Source of the DNA: Paulownia fortunei
Lineage: Eukaryota; Streptophyta; Magnoliopsida; Lamiales; Paulowniaceae
Reading direction: 5' to 3'
Assembly (NCBI GenBank): GCA_019321725.1
Contig: CM033115.1
Location: 21,276,673 to 21,340,672, forward strand
Length of the DNA: 64,000 bases
The notes below the pieces were generated by a model, which worked only from the letters and a program-made list of their open reading frames with translations, did no database searches and was not told the DNA's origin. How positions within the stretch are numbered: the first letter of the stretch is position 1; each line of letters opens with the position of its first letter. Positions 1 through 12,548 of the stretch are shown in pieces. Both the position numbers and the translations under genes were made by a program.

Positions 1-15
1 TGAATTACTGTGCAG

Positions 16-399
16 GGCCTGGATTACTCATCTGGTGTATGGCAATTTGAAGGCCATGCATTTGTCCCAAATGGAACTTCTGGTGCTACCATACTGCAAA
101 TCCATGGTGCGTCCCATGGAGCGACGACTATAATTCTACGAATTTATGATGGAGACATGAGATACTACAGTGGCCAAGTGATGGCAACTGATCTGTATGA
201 TAAATGGTTCAGGGTTAATCTGATACATAATGTTGATGGAGGGCATGTGACTGTTTTTCTTGATGGAGTACAAGTATTTGCGACCAAAGATCAAGGCCCT
301 GGGGACTTGTACTTCAAGTGTGGAGTCTACGCTGCACCAGCAAATATCAGCTACTACATGGAATCAAGGTGGAGGGATATCAAAATATACAAGAAGTGA
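16..399 (+). CDS. Citrate-binding protein-like (alginate lyase 2 fold), last exon, 5' part outside window
   Basis: The reading frame continues from beyond the left edge. A 3' splice site (TGCAG ending at 15) precedes the exon, and the frame ends in TGA at 397-399. The roughly 128 residues contain DYSSGVWQFEGHAFVP, NGTSGATILQIHGA, a KWFRVNLIH segment and the ending YMESRWRDIKIYKK. This is the C-terminal half of plant citrate-binding proteins, which share the polysaccharide lyase 7 / alginate-lyase-2 jelly roll. Known members are small, often vacuolar or secreted proteins first described from rubber-tree latex; their enzymatic activity is not established. The signal peptide and N-terminal half lie upstream of the window. 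It converges with the glucosyltransferase gene, leaving 422 bp between the two stop codons. The family call is strong; the physiological role is inferred only. Confidence 0.85.
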   Translation, partial: GLDYSSGVWQFEGHAFVPNGTSGATILQIHGASHGATTIILRIYDGDMRYYSGQVMATDLYDKWFRVNLIHNVDGGHVTVFLDGVQVFATKDQGPGDLYFKCGVYAAPANISYYMESRWRDIKIYKK

Positions 400-821
400 G
401 ATTGTTAGAAGAATCTGAACCCTGAAATGTATGAAGGAAAGAGAATAAACAGTGTGCTGAAAATTACTTGTTGGATTATAGGATTTATTAACATTTGCTG
501 GATATCGTCTTATTTGAATTAAGCGATTCTGTGATCAAAATAATGAGGCTTTCCTTTTTAGCAACTGCATGAAACAAGAATGAGATAAAGTAAGGCAGCT
601 TCATCAACTAGTAGTGCCAACATTATTATTAGTTTTTCTACTGTTACATGTTACATCTTTATTACACTCTTTTCTATCACAAACAAAGGCATGAATATAT
701 GCTAAACAAGTATCATCACACAGTGAGTTGAGTAATAGATGGCTATGTACGATGAACTGCTGAGGAAATCCTAAGAAGCACAAGGTAGGCAGCACAATCT
801 CCCAACCTGACTGAAAAGCCA
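400..821. other. Convergent 3' spacer between citrate-binding-like and sterol glucosyltransferase genes
   Basis: No independent gene is seen. The stretch must hold both 3' UTRs. Bases 771-821 on the minus strand still read, in frame beyond the glucosyltransferase stop, as the C-terminal tail typical of that family (see the separate entry). Confidence 0.6.
771..821 (-). other. In-frame C-terminal tail beyond the premature stop of the sterol glucosyltransferase
   Basis: Directly after the TAA at 822-824 the same frame reads WLFSQVGRLCCLPCAS and then TAG (771-773). UGT80B1 proteins end in a very similar tail, in which an aromatic-rich segment is followed by CCLPC, normally preceded by Gln-Trp. 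One C-to-T change on the coding strand (CAA to TAA) accounts for the present stop. So this 51-nt stretch looks like recently lost coding sequence, a readthrough extension, or the product of a base-call error. Confidence 0.65.
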
Positions 822-3800
822 TTACACAGGATTTGGACTGTTATCTTTCTTAGAAGATGGTATTGGTAATGGAAGCTCTGGTGGCAAATGGCGGTGAAAT
901 GCTTCAACTGCAGCTCCAACACCATCTTCATTCTGGATGTGCACTGCTAATTCCATTGCTCGAGATTTTACCTGGTAACACAATTTTCAGAAAATATTAG
1001 CAATGAAATGTTCATCACAAATCTATTTAGTTCTCAGTTCAATGAATCATAGTTTCAACTTTCAACATATACTGGAGAATTGCTAGAGACTCTCTCTCTC
1101 CCCCTCGACTCTCAATCACTTTCACTCACACACGTCAGTGGTTGAATAACAATTGGCATCAGTGAAAGGAAAATATGTTTGTCATCAGCACTTGAATGGA
1201 AAAATATTAATTAAGTTCACACATACCTCAGGCTGGAGCATGAATCTTATAGCTTCTGAAAGGGATTGAACACTGAGCTTTGATATGGGAATTGGGGCAG
1301 GTCCCACTCCTTTCTGATGGATTCTCTCCCCCCAGAAAAACTGATCCCCACAGAACGGTATTATGGTCGTTGGACACTGCATTTCATATGCAGATAACAT
1401 AGTAAAATTCATTATATGAAGTAATATGTAATCTCTAGTCATTCAGTCACCATTTGCAGAAAACTTAGTTACCCCTGCTTTGAGTCCAGCAGCTGTGGTT
1501 CCAGCTCCACCATGATGAACCTTCATAAACGTACTTTTAATCTCAGTGAGTACATCACATCAGAATATGAAAAACAAATCTCACCTTATACAATGAATCT
1601 GTATCTTAACCTTTCAGAAATAATGCAATAATCATAGGTAAGCAGTTGCTTTTTCCCCCATACTCTCCGGCAACCCCAGAAAGAGAGATTATAATATAAA
1701 CCTTTTGCAGCTTAGAACTCACCACAGCAGAACACTGAGGAAACAACCAGTCGTGCGGGCAATCCACAAGAAGGAAAATATCTTCTAGGATATTTGGATC
1801 TGCAGCATAAAAAAGAATAAAAAAGTTCTTCAGAAGAATATATGGCACAGATACATTCTGCAGTGAGGCGTATAACATATGATTTGTTGAGCCGCTCCTG
1901 TTTTCAAATGATGCTCACGTATCAAAGTATTTCTTCTCACAAGACCGAAGCACAGAATAAACACTATATGCTCCCTCCAAGTCAAGTAGACATATAATCT
2001 CATTACATCCCATTGATTCCTAGTGACTTCAAACCTAGTCTCACCCACTTTCTCACAAGAACATGCTAAGGCAGGTATTCTCAGTTAAGATGGATATAAG
2101 AAGAAAGGTCCCACTTTTGCTTTCGGTGTTTGAATCAGTGAATGTGTGCGCATTGGGGGCTTTTGAGGGAGGAGAGTTGGAGTTGCCAGGGTGGAGATAT
2201 TGGATACAGGAACCAGGGATAGAATGGAATCATCCTTCTTTTCCTAGCTAACCAACAGTTAATTTTTACATAGAGTGTTAAAAGGAAATTAACAGAGGAA
2301 GCAGCAATGAAATGCAAAAGGATCAAAACCAGCAAAAGAAACTTACGAGTGCCAAGGTCTCCCCACCCTCGATCAATTATTCCTCTCTGCCCTGTAATCT
2401 TCAATGCCTCCAAAATGATATCCGTAATTTTTTCTGTATCCTCAAGAGGCTTACCAAGCAATCAACAGAAAGCAATCATCTTTCTGCTGGTTGCATTTGG
2501 AAAAGAAAGTTCACATGTTGCAAAGGGATCACATTTTGCTTCAAATAGATTTGGTAATAGAATAAGCACCATACAAGTTAAGATCAACTTATCCAAAGGC
2601 ATAGGGTGCTCAAATCGAATATCATAAATTGCTACATGTTTCCTTTGATTTTTAATCTAATTTGGTCTTAAACATATGATTCAAGATCCACAGACATAGC
2701 ATATTCATCAGATGTTACAGATCAGCCAATTCCCATGACAAAATTGTGTTCCTAAATTATCAACGATCCATTCTTTTCTTCTCTCATGTGGTTGTTGCGG
2801 AAAAGTAGTGTAAAGATCACTATTTTGATCCAAGATTATAGAAATGTGAAGGATAATTCTTACCACCAGATACCAACACACAAGAATTTAGATGTGAATA
2901 ACATGAGAAGAGAGTTTTTCATTAGACAACCATACCACGCTTCCAAACCCAATATAAATTGGTTCAGTTCCCCTTTGTATCCACGGAACAAATTCTTCAG
3001 GTGGTTCGTATTTAGATCCAAGATTCAAGAAGCAGTAACCAACAACATCAACAAGGGGCCCCCAGTCTGCAAATAAGTAATGAAATAAGTAGTTTGATGA
3101 GATTTGATATAGCTAGCATCAGCTGGAATTTTGTATATCTACATATATAAGTAACATAAGTATGCAAACAAAATCTTGTTAGCCAAAAGCAGGTGTGAAG
3201 ACAGCCTTCGAAATATAAAATTGAGCTTCAGAGTCCCAGTCAATGTTAACTTCCATATTGATGTACTCTAGCGGCCAAATACAGTGATAGGATTAGGGTT
3301 GGAGTACATAAATCGTATGGATATATGGGATCTTTGTACCTAAAATGAAGTTTAGAAAAAAAAAAAAAAAAAACAAGACTACATACGTCAAAAATAATCT
3401 AACACTTACCATTGGGCTTGGGCACTACATGGGGACTCCACATATAGGCTGTTGGGAGATGAGAAATTGAGACACAGTGTGTGTTGAAGTATGCAATAGG
3501 GGCAAGATCCAGCTTACTTTTCCTCAAGTCATTAACACATCTTCTTATGCCCCACCATATCAGTAAATCCACAAGAATATATGATAGCTGGATCAAGCAA
3601 GATATTACTAAATCCACTTGAATTATCCAAATTGAAATATCTCAGAAAAAGTAGAAACATACCCAGTATCCAGCACTTAGAGGTACCCGTGCGTATGGGT
3701 TAGGAAAGGCATATGTAGGCCTATATATTTAGCACATTTGTAAGCATTTTTTTTTCATTTTTTTTCTTTAAATAAAGACAAAGTTTCGTTATAAATGAAA

Positions 3801-6540
3801 AAACAGAATACATATTCCAAGCTCTACAAAAAACTTGCTAGTTGTCATAAACCTTTGTTAATAATTACAATACCAAAGATCACCTCTCAAAACATCGACA
3901 ACTCTGGAAAAAGTGAGTTCCAAAATTGTACTGCATATAACTCCTTTTGTCAGGGGAGACTTCAAAAATTCTTAATAAGAGACTCAATAGTAGCCTAATA
4001 CTTGGAAAGACATAACAAAAAAACCAGACAAACATGATCAGAAACAACAATTTAAACTTACGTCCAAGGTAGCGTGTAGAAAATGTGCAGGGGAACACCG
4101 AGAGCTTCAGCCACATCTGCACGTCCTGGTTAAATTAAGAACATCATATGCCGAATATATATATATATATACACATATATGTTTCAAGGAAATGTAATCT
4201 TGTTTCCGCAGGTTCTTAATTGACAAAGCTACTTCAGGGATTTCTCTACAAGATTTGATATCAATAAAGATGTACAGCCAACTACAGAAATTTTACTCAA
4301 CTTTTGAAAAGTTGGAATATTGAATAAATTGGAAAACAACTAACCATAAGCGGGAGGATTTGCAATAATAGCCTGCGCCCTGAAAGGTTCACCGGTAATT
4401 GGGTCAGGTTCTGTGCATGCCGGAAGGACAGAGTCGATTATGGCCTTTAGTTGTTTACGTTGTATAGCTATATCTCCCGGTGCCGGAATAATACCTTTTC
4501 TCAACAAAACTACAATTGCATTAAACAAATTTAGTCGAAGAATTGCTGATCAGAATCATCAATTATTCTAGTATTCACATTCCTAAACGAGTTCAGAATT
4601 TGGCAACTGCTTCGCTCAGAATCTCTATGTCACAGCTGAGGATACCAAAAAGCAATAATCATGAGTGTACATGGACTATATGACTTCAAAAATATGACAC
4701 AGTTCTTACTTAAAAACTAAATCAAGGACAAGATTACAGCAAAACACAAGTCGTTTAACCTCGTTGGCCATGAATTCTGGAGGACAGTCGGGAACCAAGT
4801 CAAAAACAGATTAATAATGTATAATTCGATTTCATAATTAATACTTCACGGGGAAGTAATATGCATGTCAAGAACCTCTTACATCTAACCATAACCCGAA
4901 TATCTCCACCAAGTGGGTAAAAATCTACCCCAGCTGACTTCACAAATCCATGGAATTGAGCATGAGTTGCCAACCTGACATGATGACCATATTCCTGTGG
5001 TCACACATATGTATTATAGATTCGGTTAAATATTATTAAAAAAATAAAATGAAATACTTAATGTGCCATGTTCCATTTAAAAATGTGAAGGAAACGTGAA
5101 ATGTGACATTTACATCTATTTGTCAAATGCATCATATTAAAACAATAGAAGAAGAAAAGCATAGAAAGTTTTCATTATTTTTTAGGTAAATTATTGGAAA
5201 GTTTGACTTATTTACCAAAAATCCTTTTAAATTTGTAAATTATAAATAATTCATTGATATTTATTTTAATTTTACAAATTGCACTTAATTGTAAAATAAA
5301 AATAAATTTCATGGAGATATCTGTTATACCTCAAGATTGTATTTATAATTCCAAAATATTGATGAGTTTTTGTTTTTTTTTAATTAGCCCAAATATCAAA
5401 AGTAATTTCTATAATATAGCTTTATAATTATGAACAACTCCATTAATTACTTTGAAATTGACATAGGATTCTTGACTTAATAGCTTTATATGGAGGCATG
5501 ATCATAAGAAAATCTTATAAAAGTGTACTTTTGCCATAGCAGCACTTATTTTTCTCTGCACTTCTTCGCTCAAAATTAGAGGTTAGCCACCCCATGTGTT
5601 GTGGAAAGAACGTGTAATCCTGTGTAACAGTACCTATTATTAAGCTAGCTTGATTTGCAATGCAAAGTGGTTGATAGGCCAAATTATACATAGATCCAAG
5701 AACTATGTTCAATGTTCAATGGAGATAATCCAAGTCTACAGATCTTGAAAATTTCAATAGTCTACGCAATACATTATACCGAAATATAACCTCCATTCGA
5801 AAAACTATAAATACCTCGTATCACCATGTTTAGAACTACATCAGTTATTTGACATTTTACAACTTTTAGTTTCTTACCTCTATTCACTTTACTCTCATTC
5901 ATTCAGACAAGACCCCCACTTAATAGTTTAACACATCCAACGAGAGTTGACTTTCAAAAACGAAAAATGTTTCCACATCAATGGTATTTCTCTTTTCAAC
6001 TAAAAATTCAAGCTTAAAAATGATGTTTACAGATATTTTCTGCAAACGAAGACTTTCCGAAGTATGTCAACTTAATCCCACAAAGACTAATACATATCTA
6101 CCTTTAAACATTAAACTGAATGCAAGATTCTTCTGTTCATTTTCCTAAAGCGACATTGCACTGAGACACATTATTTGAAATGCATAACATGTAGTTTTCA
6201 GACCTCTAGGGATCTTCAGAATATAAAGAAGCTGAAAAATTTGTACATTCTCACTGAAATAAATAATGGATGAGTGTAGAACGAGAAAGATGCAGTTTGA
6301 CAAGCAGGACTTAAGCAATTACGAGAAAATGAATGAAACAATTCACAAACTCAAGCACTCAGATATCTCGACGGCTTTTTACCTGAAGTCTCCTTGCCAA
6401 AGCCAGAAAAGGCTGAACATCTCCTCTTGTTCCAACTACAAGCATGGCAATCTTTAACTTTGGAATTGATTGGTTGTAATCAGACATGATATAATCAGCA
6501 CTAGGAGCAATTCCCTCAACTCGATGAAGTTCTAATAACT
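822..6540 (-). CDS. UGT80B1-like: Sterol 3-beta-glucosyltransferase, UGT80B1-like (5' end unresolved)
   Basis: Transfers glucose from UDP-glucose to the 3-hydroxyl of membrane sterols (GT1, UGT80 clade). Twelve exons join in phase, in coding order: 6540-6383, 4994-4883, 4509-4345, 4125-4062, 3720-3663, 3587-3410, 3066-2936, 2449-2347, 1799-1723, 1520-1473, 1376-1227, 971-822, giving 463 residues. Visible motifs, in order, are VVGTRGDVQPFLALARRLQ (nucleotide-binding N-domain), [63 protein letters not shown] and GDQFFWGERI. The donor-binding His and the HHGGAGTT core are intact. The segment around GGDIRVMVRFLLRKG departs from the usual family form. The N-terminal exon(s) are not certain: the frame is open upstream to about 6564 and no start Met was found. 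The gene ends at a TAA that truncates the conserved tail. Confidence 0.9.
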
Positions 6541-8434
6541 CTGAATTTCGAAGAAAAACATGTTATTTCAACCTTCAGGAGGACTTTAAAAATAATACAC
6601 GAACAAAATGAGACATAAATTAAGCAAGTTAACAGGGAACAGGAATTAAAATGATACACTAACAAAAACAGAAAAAAGAAAACACACACACGCATGCACA
6701 TATATATATATACACGCAAAGTATAGATAATTGTTTTCATCATCATATGTTTATTTGTGCAAGTAATTGTACAGCAAATTATCTTGCTGGCACAACTAAG
6801 AGTCTGACTGCTTCATGGTTGAGAGGTTGGCCATGTCCATGTGATGTGGGGGGGGGGGGGGGGGGGGGGCAAATGAGATTCATATGGCCATTAAAAGATT
6901 ATTTGAAGAAGAGGAATTGTGTAGTGAAGAGTAAAGTATGAATATGACCCACAAAAAGACTTTCATTTGAGTTTTACTTCTTTAATTGGCACTATCTATA
7001 CATACTTAAATGGAAATTCCAGCCTCACTGGTGGACAACAACCCAAATCCTCGGAAACTGAATATTCCGAAACAGGAAAAAGAGTTTACAACTATCTGAT
7101 ATTTAGAAGTACTGGCATCCCACTTCTGCAAACCTGTTGTCAATCTTTCTTGTGGGATTTAAAAACATCGGTTGTGGGATTTTAAAAAAAAAAAAAGGAA
7201 AAGGGTACGGTAGGAATTTTACATAATTTCGATGATTATCAGGCCCCAATATTCTTCATCAAGATTGAATAGTGCATTACACTAGCCAAGAATTTATCAT
7301 GGGCCTTTATCAACTAAGTAATCATTGATTGATCTTGATCAATCCAGCAAAGTAAACAAGGCCTGTGGTTATTTGCGTGAATGAACTGGTTTGTCATGTT
7401 AATTTCTGTATGCTTGACTTTGACTCATAGGCAACAACATTCCATGAGCTACCTGCATCCATCACAGAAAATATTTTTCAATATAATCTTTTAGATGGGT
7501 TATTGGTTTTTTATTTTTCTCATTTATGGAAAAGAGCATTCATTATGATCATAAATCACGGCATTCATTCAGAGAACGTGTTGAAGCAATTATAAACACA
7601 GAAGTGGGGATGGCACATTGTAAAGAAATTAAGAAAATATAGCCAATCCCAAATCAAACAAAAAGGATGGTGTAGACTTTTCGTTGAATCTGTAAAGAAT
7701 TTCACATTGGCTATTGATTGTGGATGTTTGCTAAGATCAGAGCAGACCTGAGAGTAGTTAAATTTAATCTTCTCGACCTTTTCGCTGGTACCACCAACCG
7801 TAATTGGTTTCTTTGATTTCTGGTTAGCCCCAAACCATCCCATACACTTGAAAGGAATTTCTTTAACCGGTCACGGCCGATCCCCAAGCACAACCGGATC
7901 ATATATCAAAGTAGAACTAGACTGATTTCAAGGCTAAACATCTTAGTATTTTACAGTGCCACATATTTCACGATGATGGTATTATGTTACAAATGTCTAT
8001 GCTAAGCTTTTTACAGAGTGGCACCACACAAAGAAGATACTCCACTGTTCCTGTGTACACTGATCGCGGTTCCTACCATTTCATCGTGTTTAGTCCTATC
8101 TCTAATTCAATCAGATTTAAATAGGGTTGCTCTAAGATTCAACCCTACAGTTTTCAGCAAGCAGAATATGTGAATTAACTACAAATAGGAAACTACTAGG
8201 GATCTGATCATATCTTGTATGATGTTAGCAAGAGAGGCGCTGGCTGTCACAGCTAACAAACTATTATGTTGTTCCCTGTATTGCACTAATCAGTCCCCGG
8301 CCAAAGAACAAAACCGATAGTTTTGAAACTACAAAGAATTAATAATTCAAGCTAAAACACCTTTACCATCATTCTTTAATAGGATGCAGGAAAAGATCAT
8401 ACAATTTACAAAATAAAATTTCTCTGTACATTGC
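6541..8434. other. Upstream region of the sterol glucosyltransferase, possible 5' exon, no firm gene
   Basis: Family members carry an extra N-terminal region, so one or more 5' exons should lie here on the minus strand. One candidate is about 7755-7843, reading MGWFGANQKSKKP and ending KFNYSQ before a GT at 7749-7750. It could join in phase only if the next exon used an acceptor a few bases downstream of 6540, so it is weak. A 22-base G run lies at 6848-6869 and an AC/AT repeat near 6685-6715. Otherwise nothing is recognised. Confidence 0.35.
6848..6869. repeat. Homopolymer run of 22 G
   Basis: An uninterrupted run of 22 guanines on the plus strand, between GATGT and CAAATG. It lies upstream of the glucosyltransferase exon at 6540. 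Runs this long are rare in plant DNA, prone to length error in sequencing, and able to form G-quadruplex structures. Confidence 0.95.
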
Positions 8435-9462
8435 CTACATGCAGTTGGTATTGAATACAAGACTGGAAATTTCCTTGATCACCAGAGCTCTAGCCCGATT
8501 AATCGTTACAAGACACAAATACACGTGCTCCTCAAGCTCCTCCACTTGTTTCATGAACCCAAATTCACACTTTTTGAGCTCCTTCAGTACTAGGAAAGAA
8601 AGCCTATCTTCCCTCCTGTCCAAACAGAACTGAATCATTGCCTTGTTGTGTTCAATCTCATCCTGAAGCCGGCCCACGAGTCGACTCATGGTATCAAAAT
8701 CCCTGTTCAAGATATATGTCCCTTTTGCAGCCACATCAAGTTGTTGTCCTATTTTTCTCAGAAATCCATACTTCAGAAATCGAATATTCAAAAATCTTTT
8801 CTTTAATGGTTTCATCGGCAAGTTGAGCAGCACGGTGAGAGTGTGCATTGCTAGAGCTATGGCTGCAGCAGCAATCAAACCACAAGCCGCTGTCACACAA
8901 ACCCCTGAAGCCTTGTTAAAGTATTTGATGAATTTAATCTTCCTTGCCACCCTTTTCCTCTTTGATTTCAAGTGTTGTAGAACCGACGAGTGTTTCTCAT
9001 GAATGCGCCTGAAATCTTGGTTGTTCGTATTGAAGAAGGGATCCTTGATAACAACACAAGAACTAAGCTCGGAGAAAATAAAATCAAAATCCTGATCAAA
9101 AGAGTAACTATCAATGGAGTCAAGCACTTGATGAATGAACCTGTAATCAGACTGAACATGGCCTAAGCTTCTCAGGAGCTGGCTGCAGAATTGTGAAGCT
9201 TCTGCAGTCACATCGAAATAATTAAAGAGAAGAGATTTGAGATCAGATGACTTGTTAGAAAGGATTGATTCAAGAACTTCTGTTATAGTTTCTTGGCCAG
9301 GATCAAGGAGAACTTCTGAAGGCCCACATTGGCGATAAGATGGTGATGATGCTGGCTCGTTTACGAGCAATTGGCTTTCAAGAAGAAATCTGCATAGGAT
9401 TTTGTCCTAAACGCGCATAGATATTCGTCGTTAACATTGAGGGTTCTATCAGATTCTTTCAT
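8435..9462 (-). CDS. UPF0496 family (AT14A-like) protein, interrupted by a one-base frameshift
   Basis: ATG at 9462-9460 opens MKESDRTLNVNDEYLCAF and RTKSYADFFLKA, the conserved N-terminal motif of UPF0496 proteins. This frame hits TAA at 9361-9363. The family sequence continues in another frame from about 9370 (QLLVNEPASSPSYRQC, LLDPGQETITEVLES) to TAG at 8435-8437. That long frame has no ATG near its start, so the two parts belong together and a base appears missing near 9370-9375. The joined length would be about 343 residues, normal for the family. A hydrophobic hairpin (VCVTAACGLIAAAAIALAMH) follows a basic stretch KRKRVARKIKF; coiled-coil-like helices follow. Function is poorly known; AT14A is linked to cell wall-membrane contact. 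A splice acceptor just upstream (AG at 9470-9471) suggests a 5' UTR exon farther up. Confidence 0.8.
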
Positions 9463-10266
9463 TTCTTCTCTGCAACCAAAATTTATAATCAATTGAGTCA
9501 CACATGAACAAAATACTATATGAAAATACGAACGACCAAAAGGGAAATAGGAACTATTTCATAGTAACACATTTAAAAAGTCTGTATAATGAGAGGTGCA
9601 TAGTTAGGCAAAATTAAAAAGTGCACACAAATGTATGATCTATAATTCTTCAATTATGGAGTTTTCAATAATCTATAAAATTAAAGAAAATCAAATATTG
9701 CATCCTAAATATCCTAGCTAGTTATGTTGAGATACACCAATGATAGAAATGTAAGATTTAAGAAAAACAGAAATAACAGCAACAATATTATGAAAAGCTA
9801 GCCAACTGCCAACCAAACTAGCTTACTTTCCTAATTTTTGATATATTAATTTGCTATTTCTATGACTAAGGTATTTGTATGGGGACCAAATTATTGCATC
9901 GTAAATTAAGAAATGATTGATATTTCAACATATCATCGAAGTAGAAAGCGCACCTTTCTTGATCACTGAGGTTCTCATGAATCTTGCCCACATCTTGAAA
10001 TTCTTCGTCGAAACACAGTTCTCCTATACTTCAATTGAAACAAGTAGGCATGTAAATTGCCAGTTTGTGACAACCAAGAAAAGGATATCTTCCTTCTACA
10101 CCTTAGTATAAGAGAAAAACCAAAGCCTTGTAAGCCTATGGTAATTAACAATAATGACCTGAATTTCCCAAGTTGTCTGTCAATCAGAGAACCTTTTAAA
10201 GCCACTAAAATGGCAGTTTAAGGTTTGTATTTCACGTTATCTGTTTAAGATTCTTGTGTTTCATCT

Positions 10267-10334
<68 letters not shown>
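10267..10334. repeat. Compound microsatellite (CATA)n-(TA)n-(GA)n
   Basis: Tandem CATA units pass into a TA run and then a GA run, about 68 bp in total. It lies upstream of the UPF0496 gene. Confidence 0.95.
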
Positions 10335-12508
10335 CTTGTCCAAGATGTTTGCTAGGTTAAAGGCTGATATACCGTAAGAGGTGGCTGCTGTGAAACAGCA
10401 TGTTAGGTTTATCTGTATGTTGTAGTGACCCTTTTTTCTCTCGCCACCTTTATGCATGCACAAATTGCGTGACTTTAATATGGTAACGTTTTTCTGTTTC
10501 AATATAATCAATTCACGCTAAATATATTTTATACGCTAAATGTATTTTATACAACATTATTAATATACATTTACCGTATATAAGTGATATTGAAATAATA
10601 AATAAGATATTATTTAAAATTGAGAATCTAGTGTGGATTATGCGCCCCCTTAAATATAATTACGCCATGAAAAAAGAGTAGAATCCAGGGATGATAGTTT
10701 ATCAATGATCACCATGAAAATGATGAAATATACTATCGGTCCATTTTCATTATGCAATATTATGGGGAAAAAAGAATATGAATCAATATGTGCATTCAAA
10801 ATAAAATATTGTTCTTAAATATTTATATATATATGCCAAAAGAAAAAATAAAATATAGATTTCTTAAAATTAATTAAAACTAAAAAGAACTGAAAACTCA
10901 CCATTGCATTAATGTATCAAATTATAGTTCGGATTATCTCTTCTAATTTTAATTATTTCATATTTTATATGATAAATGTATAACAAATATATAAAATATT
11001 TTTTTAAATATATATTTAACATGAATCATATACATTTAGCATCTAGAATATAAGTACAATTGAGGCTCTAAAATTTTAAAGTTTTGTGTTTGAATCCGAC
11101 TGAATGTGAAGATATTTATCTATTTTTATTGTAGTTATGTAAAAAGTTGATCACTTCATAGGAAAAAAAAATGAAGGATGCTAATTTTGTGCAGTCAAAT
11201 TGCTTTAGTATATGAGGTGTCAAATTAAATCCAACTTCTACAAATCGGAAACCATTATTACTTCCTTCAGTAAATCTAATGCAACTTCAATCTTTAAGAT
11301 ATGAAATGTTAATTATTTTGCATACTATTTTAAGTATAATTAGAATAGTTTGATGTATTTACGATGATGTTATAGAGTAAAAAGTTGATGTAATTATGTA
11401 TAATTTAATCATTTTTAATCACACTTAGATGATATGAATTTTTTTATTTTGAATATGACTCATCCTAATATAAAGGAAAAATATAGTTTATATTCAATTT
11501 GATCAAATTTAAGTTAATTATATGGAATATAAAATAGGTGATTTTACACTTGTCACATGATCGATCACTCTCTTTATATTTATATTATGATTCATCACTT
11601 TTTATAAATGTTAAATATAAGCTTATTACATCAGTAATTAACTTGAACTCGACCAAATCAAATCTGAATCACAATATAAAGAACAATCAAGCCAAACACG
11701 CATGGGTTTTGAAGAAAACAAAAAAAATTAGATCTAATATTTGTGCTAACCATTCTTTTTCATTGCAGAACCAACAAAAAATAACAAATAATAGTAATAA
11801 GTTAATGATCATATGCAATATCCTGGGGGGGGACAGGAAAATATTATTAATTGGTGTATGATTGGGTTAACGGTTAAGGCTGTTTGGTAAGGAAGGTTGG
11901 CTGATGGCAATTAAGCAACCTGTGAAGGATTCAGGAAATCCAATTTGTGGTCTTATTTCACCATTGACATGTCTAGAGTTCCACGTGGACTCTTAGAATT
12001 TGAACAAATACTGTATAAGATGAATTCATGCAAGAAACCTCAGCCACTTAATTATTCTTCCAAGCCACCAAATCCTAAAGTATGGAGACATCGATGTTGT
12101 ACATACGTGGAGGGTTCATTTTATATTGTGATCATCGGCTAAATTACACATCTAATTTTTAATTAGAACTAATCCATAAAAAATTTCAAGAAAACTCGAA
12201 AGAAATACAATTAAAAGAGAGTTGAATTATTAGATTTTCTTGCATTTGATTCTTGTACGATAAAATACCAAAATTCATGGAAGCAAATGCATCATAATCC
12301 ACACAAGTAGAATTTGTCACGTTGGCTGATGTTTTAAAGGAATTTTGGTTGGCCAAGTATTTCCTCTAACAACATTAATCGACAAACAATTTATAACAAT
12401 AAATATATAAAACATTTTCTATATAGGTTTCTATATGGTTAAATATGGAAAAGCAACGTGAACGTATCATAATAGTGCAAATTATATTAATGAAAGGTTG
12501 GTACCAAT

Positions 12509-12548
12509 ATGGCGGCGCGGCAGCCGCAGCCGCAGCCGCAGCCACCGC
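12509..12548. repeat. GC-rich hexanucleotide repeat (GCAGCC)n
   Basis: GGCGGCGCGGCAGCC is followed by several exact GCAGCC units and then CACCGCC. This is about 40 bp of almost pure GC inside very AT-rich DNA. Such blocks often mark the end of a transposable element, but no partner terminus was found. Confidence 0.8.
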
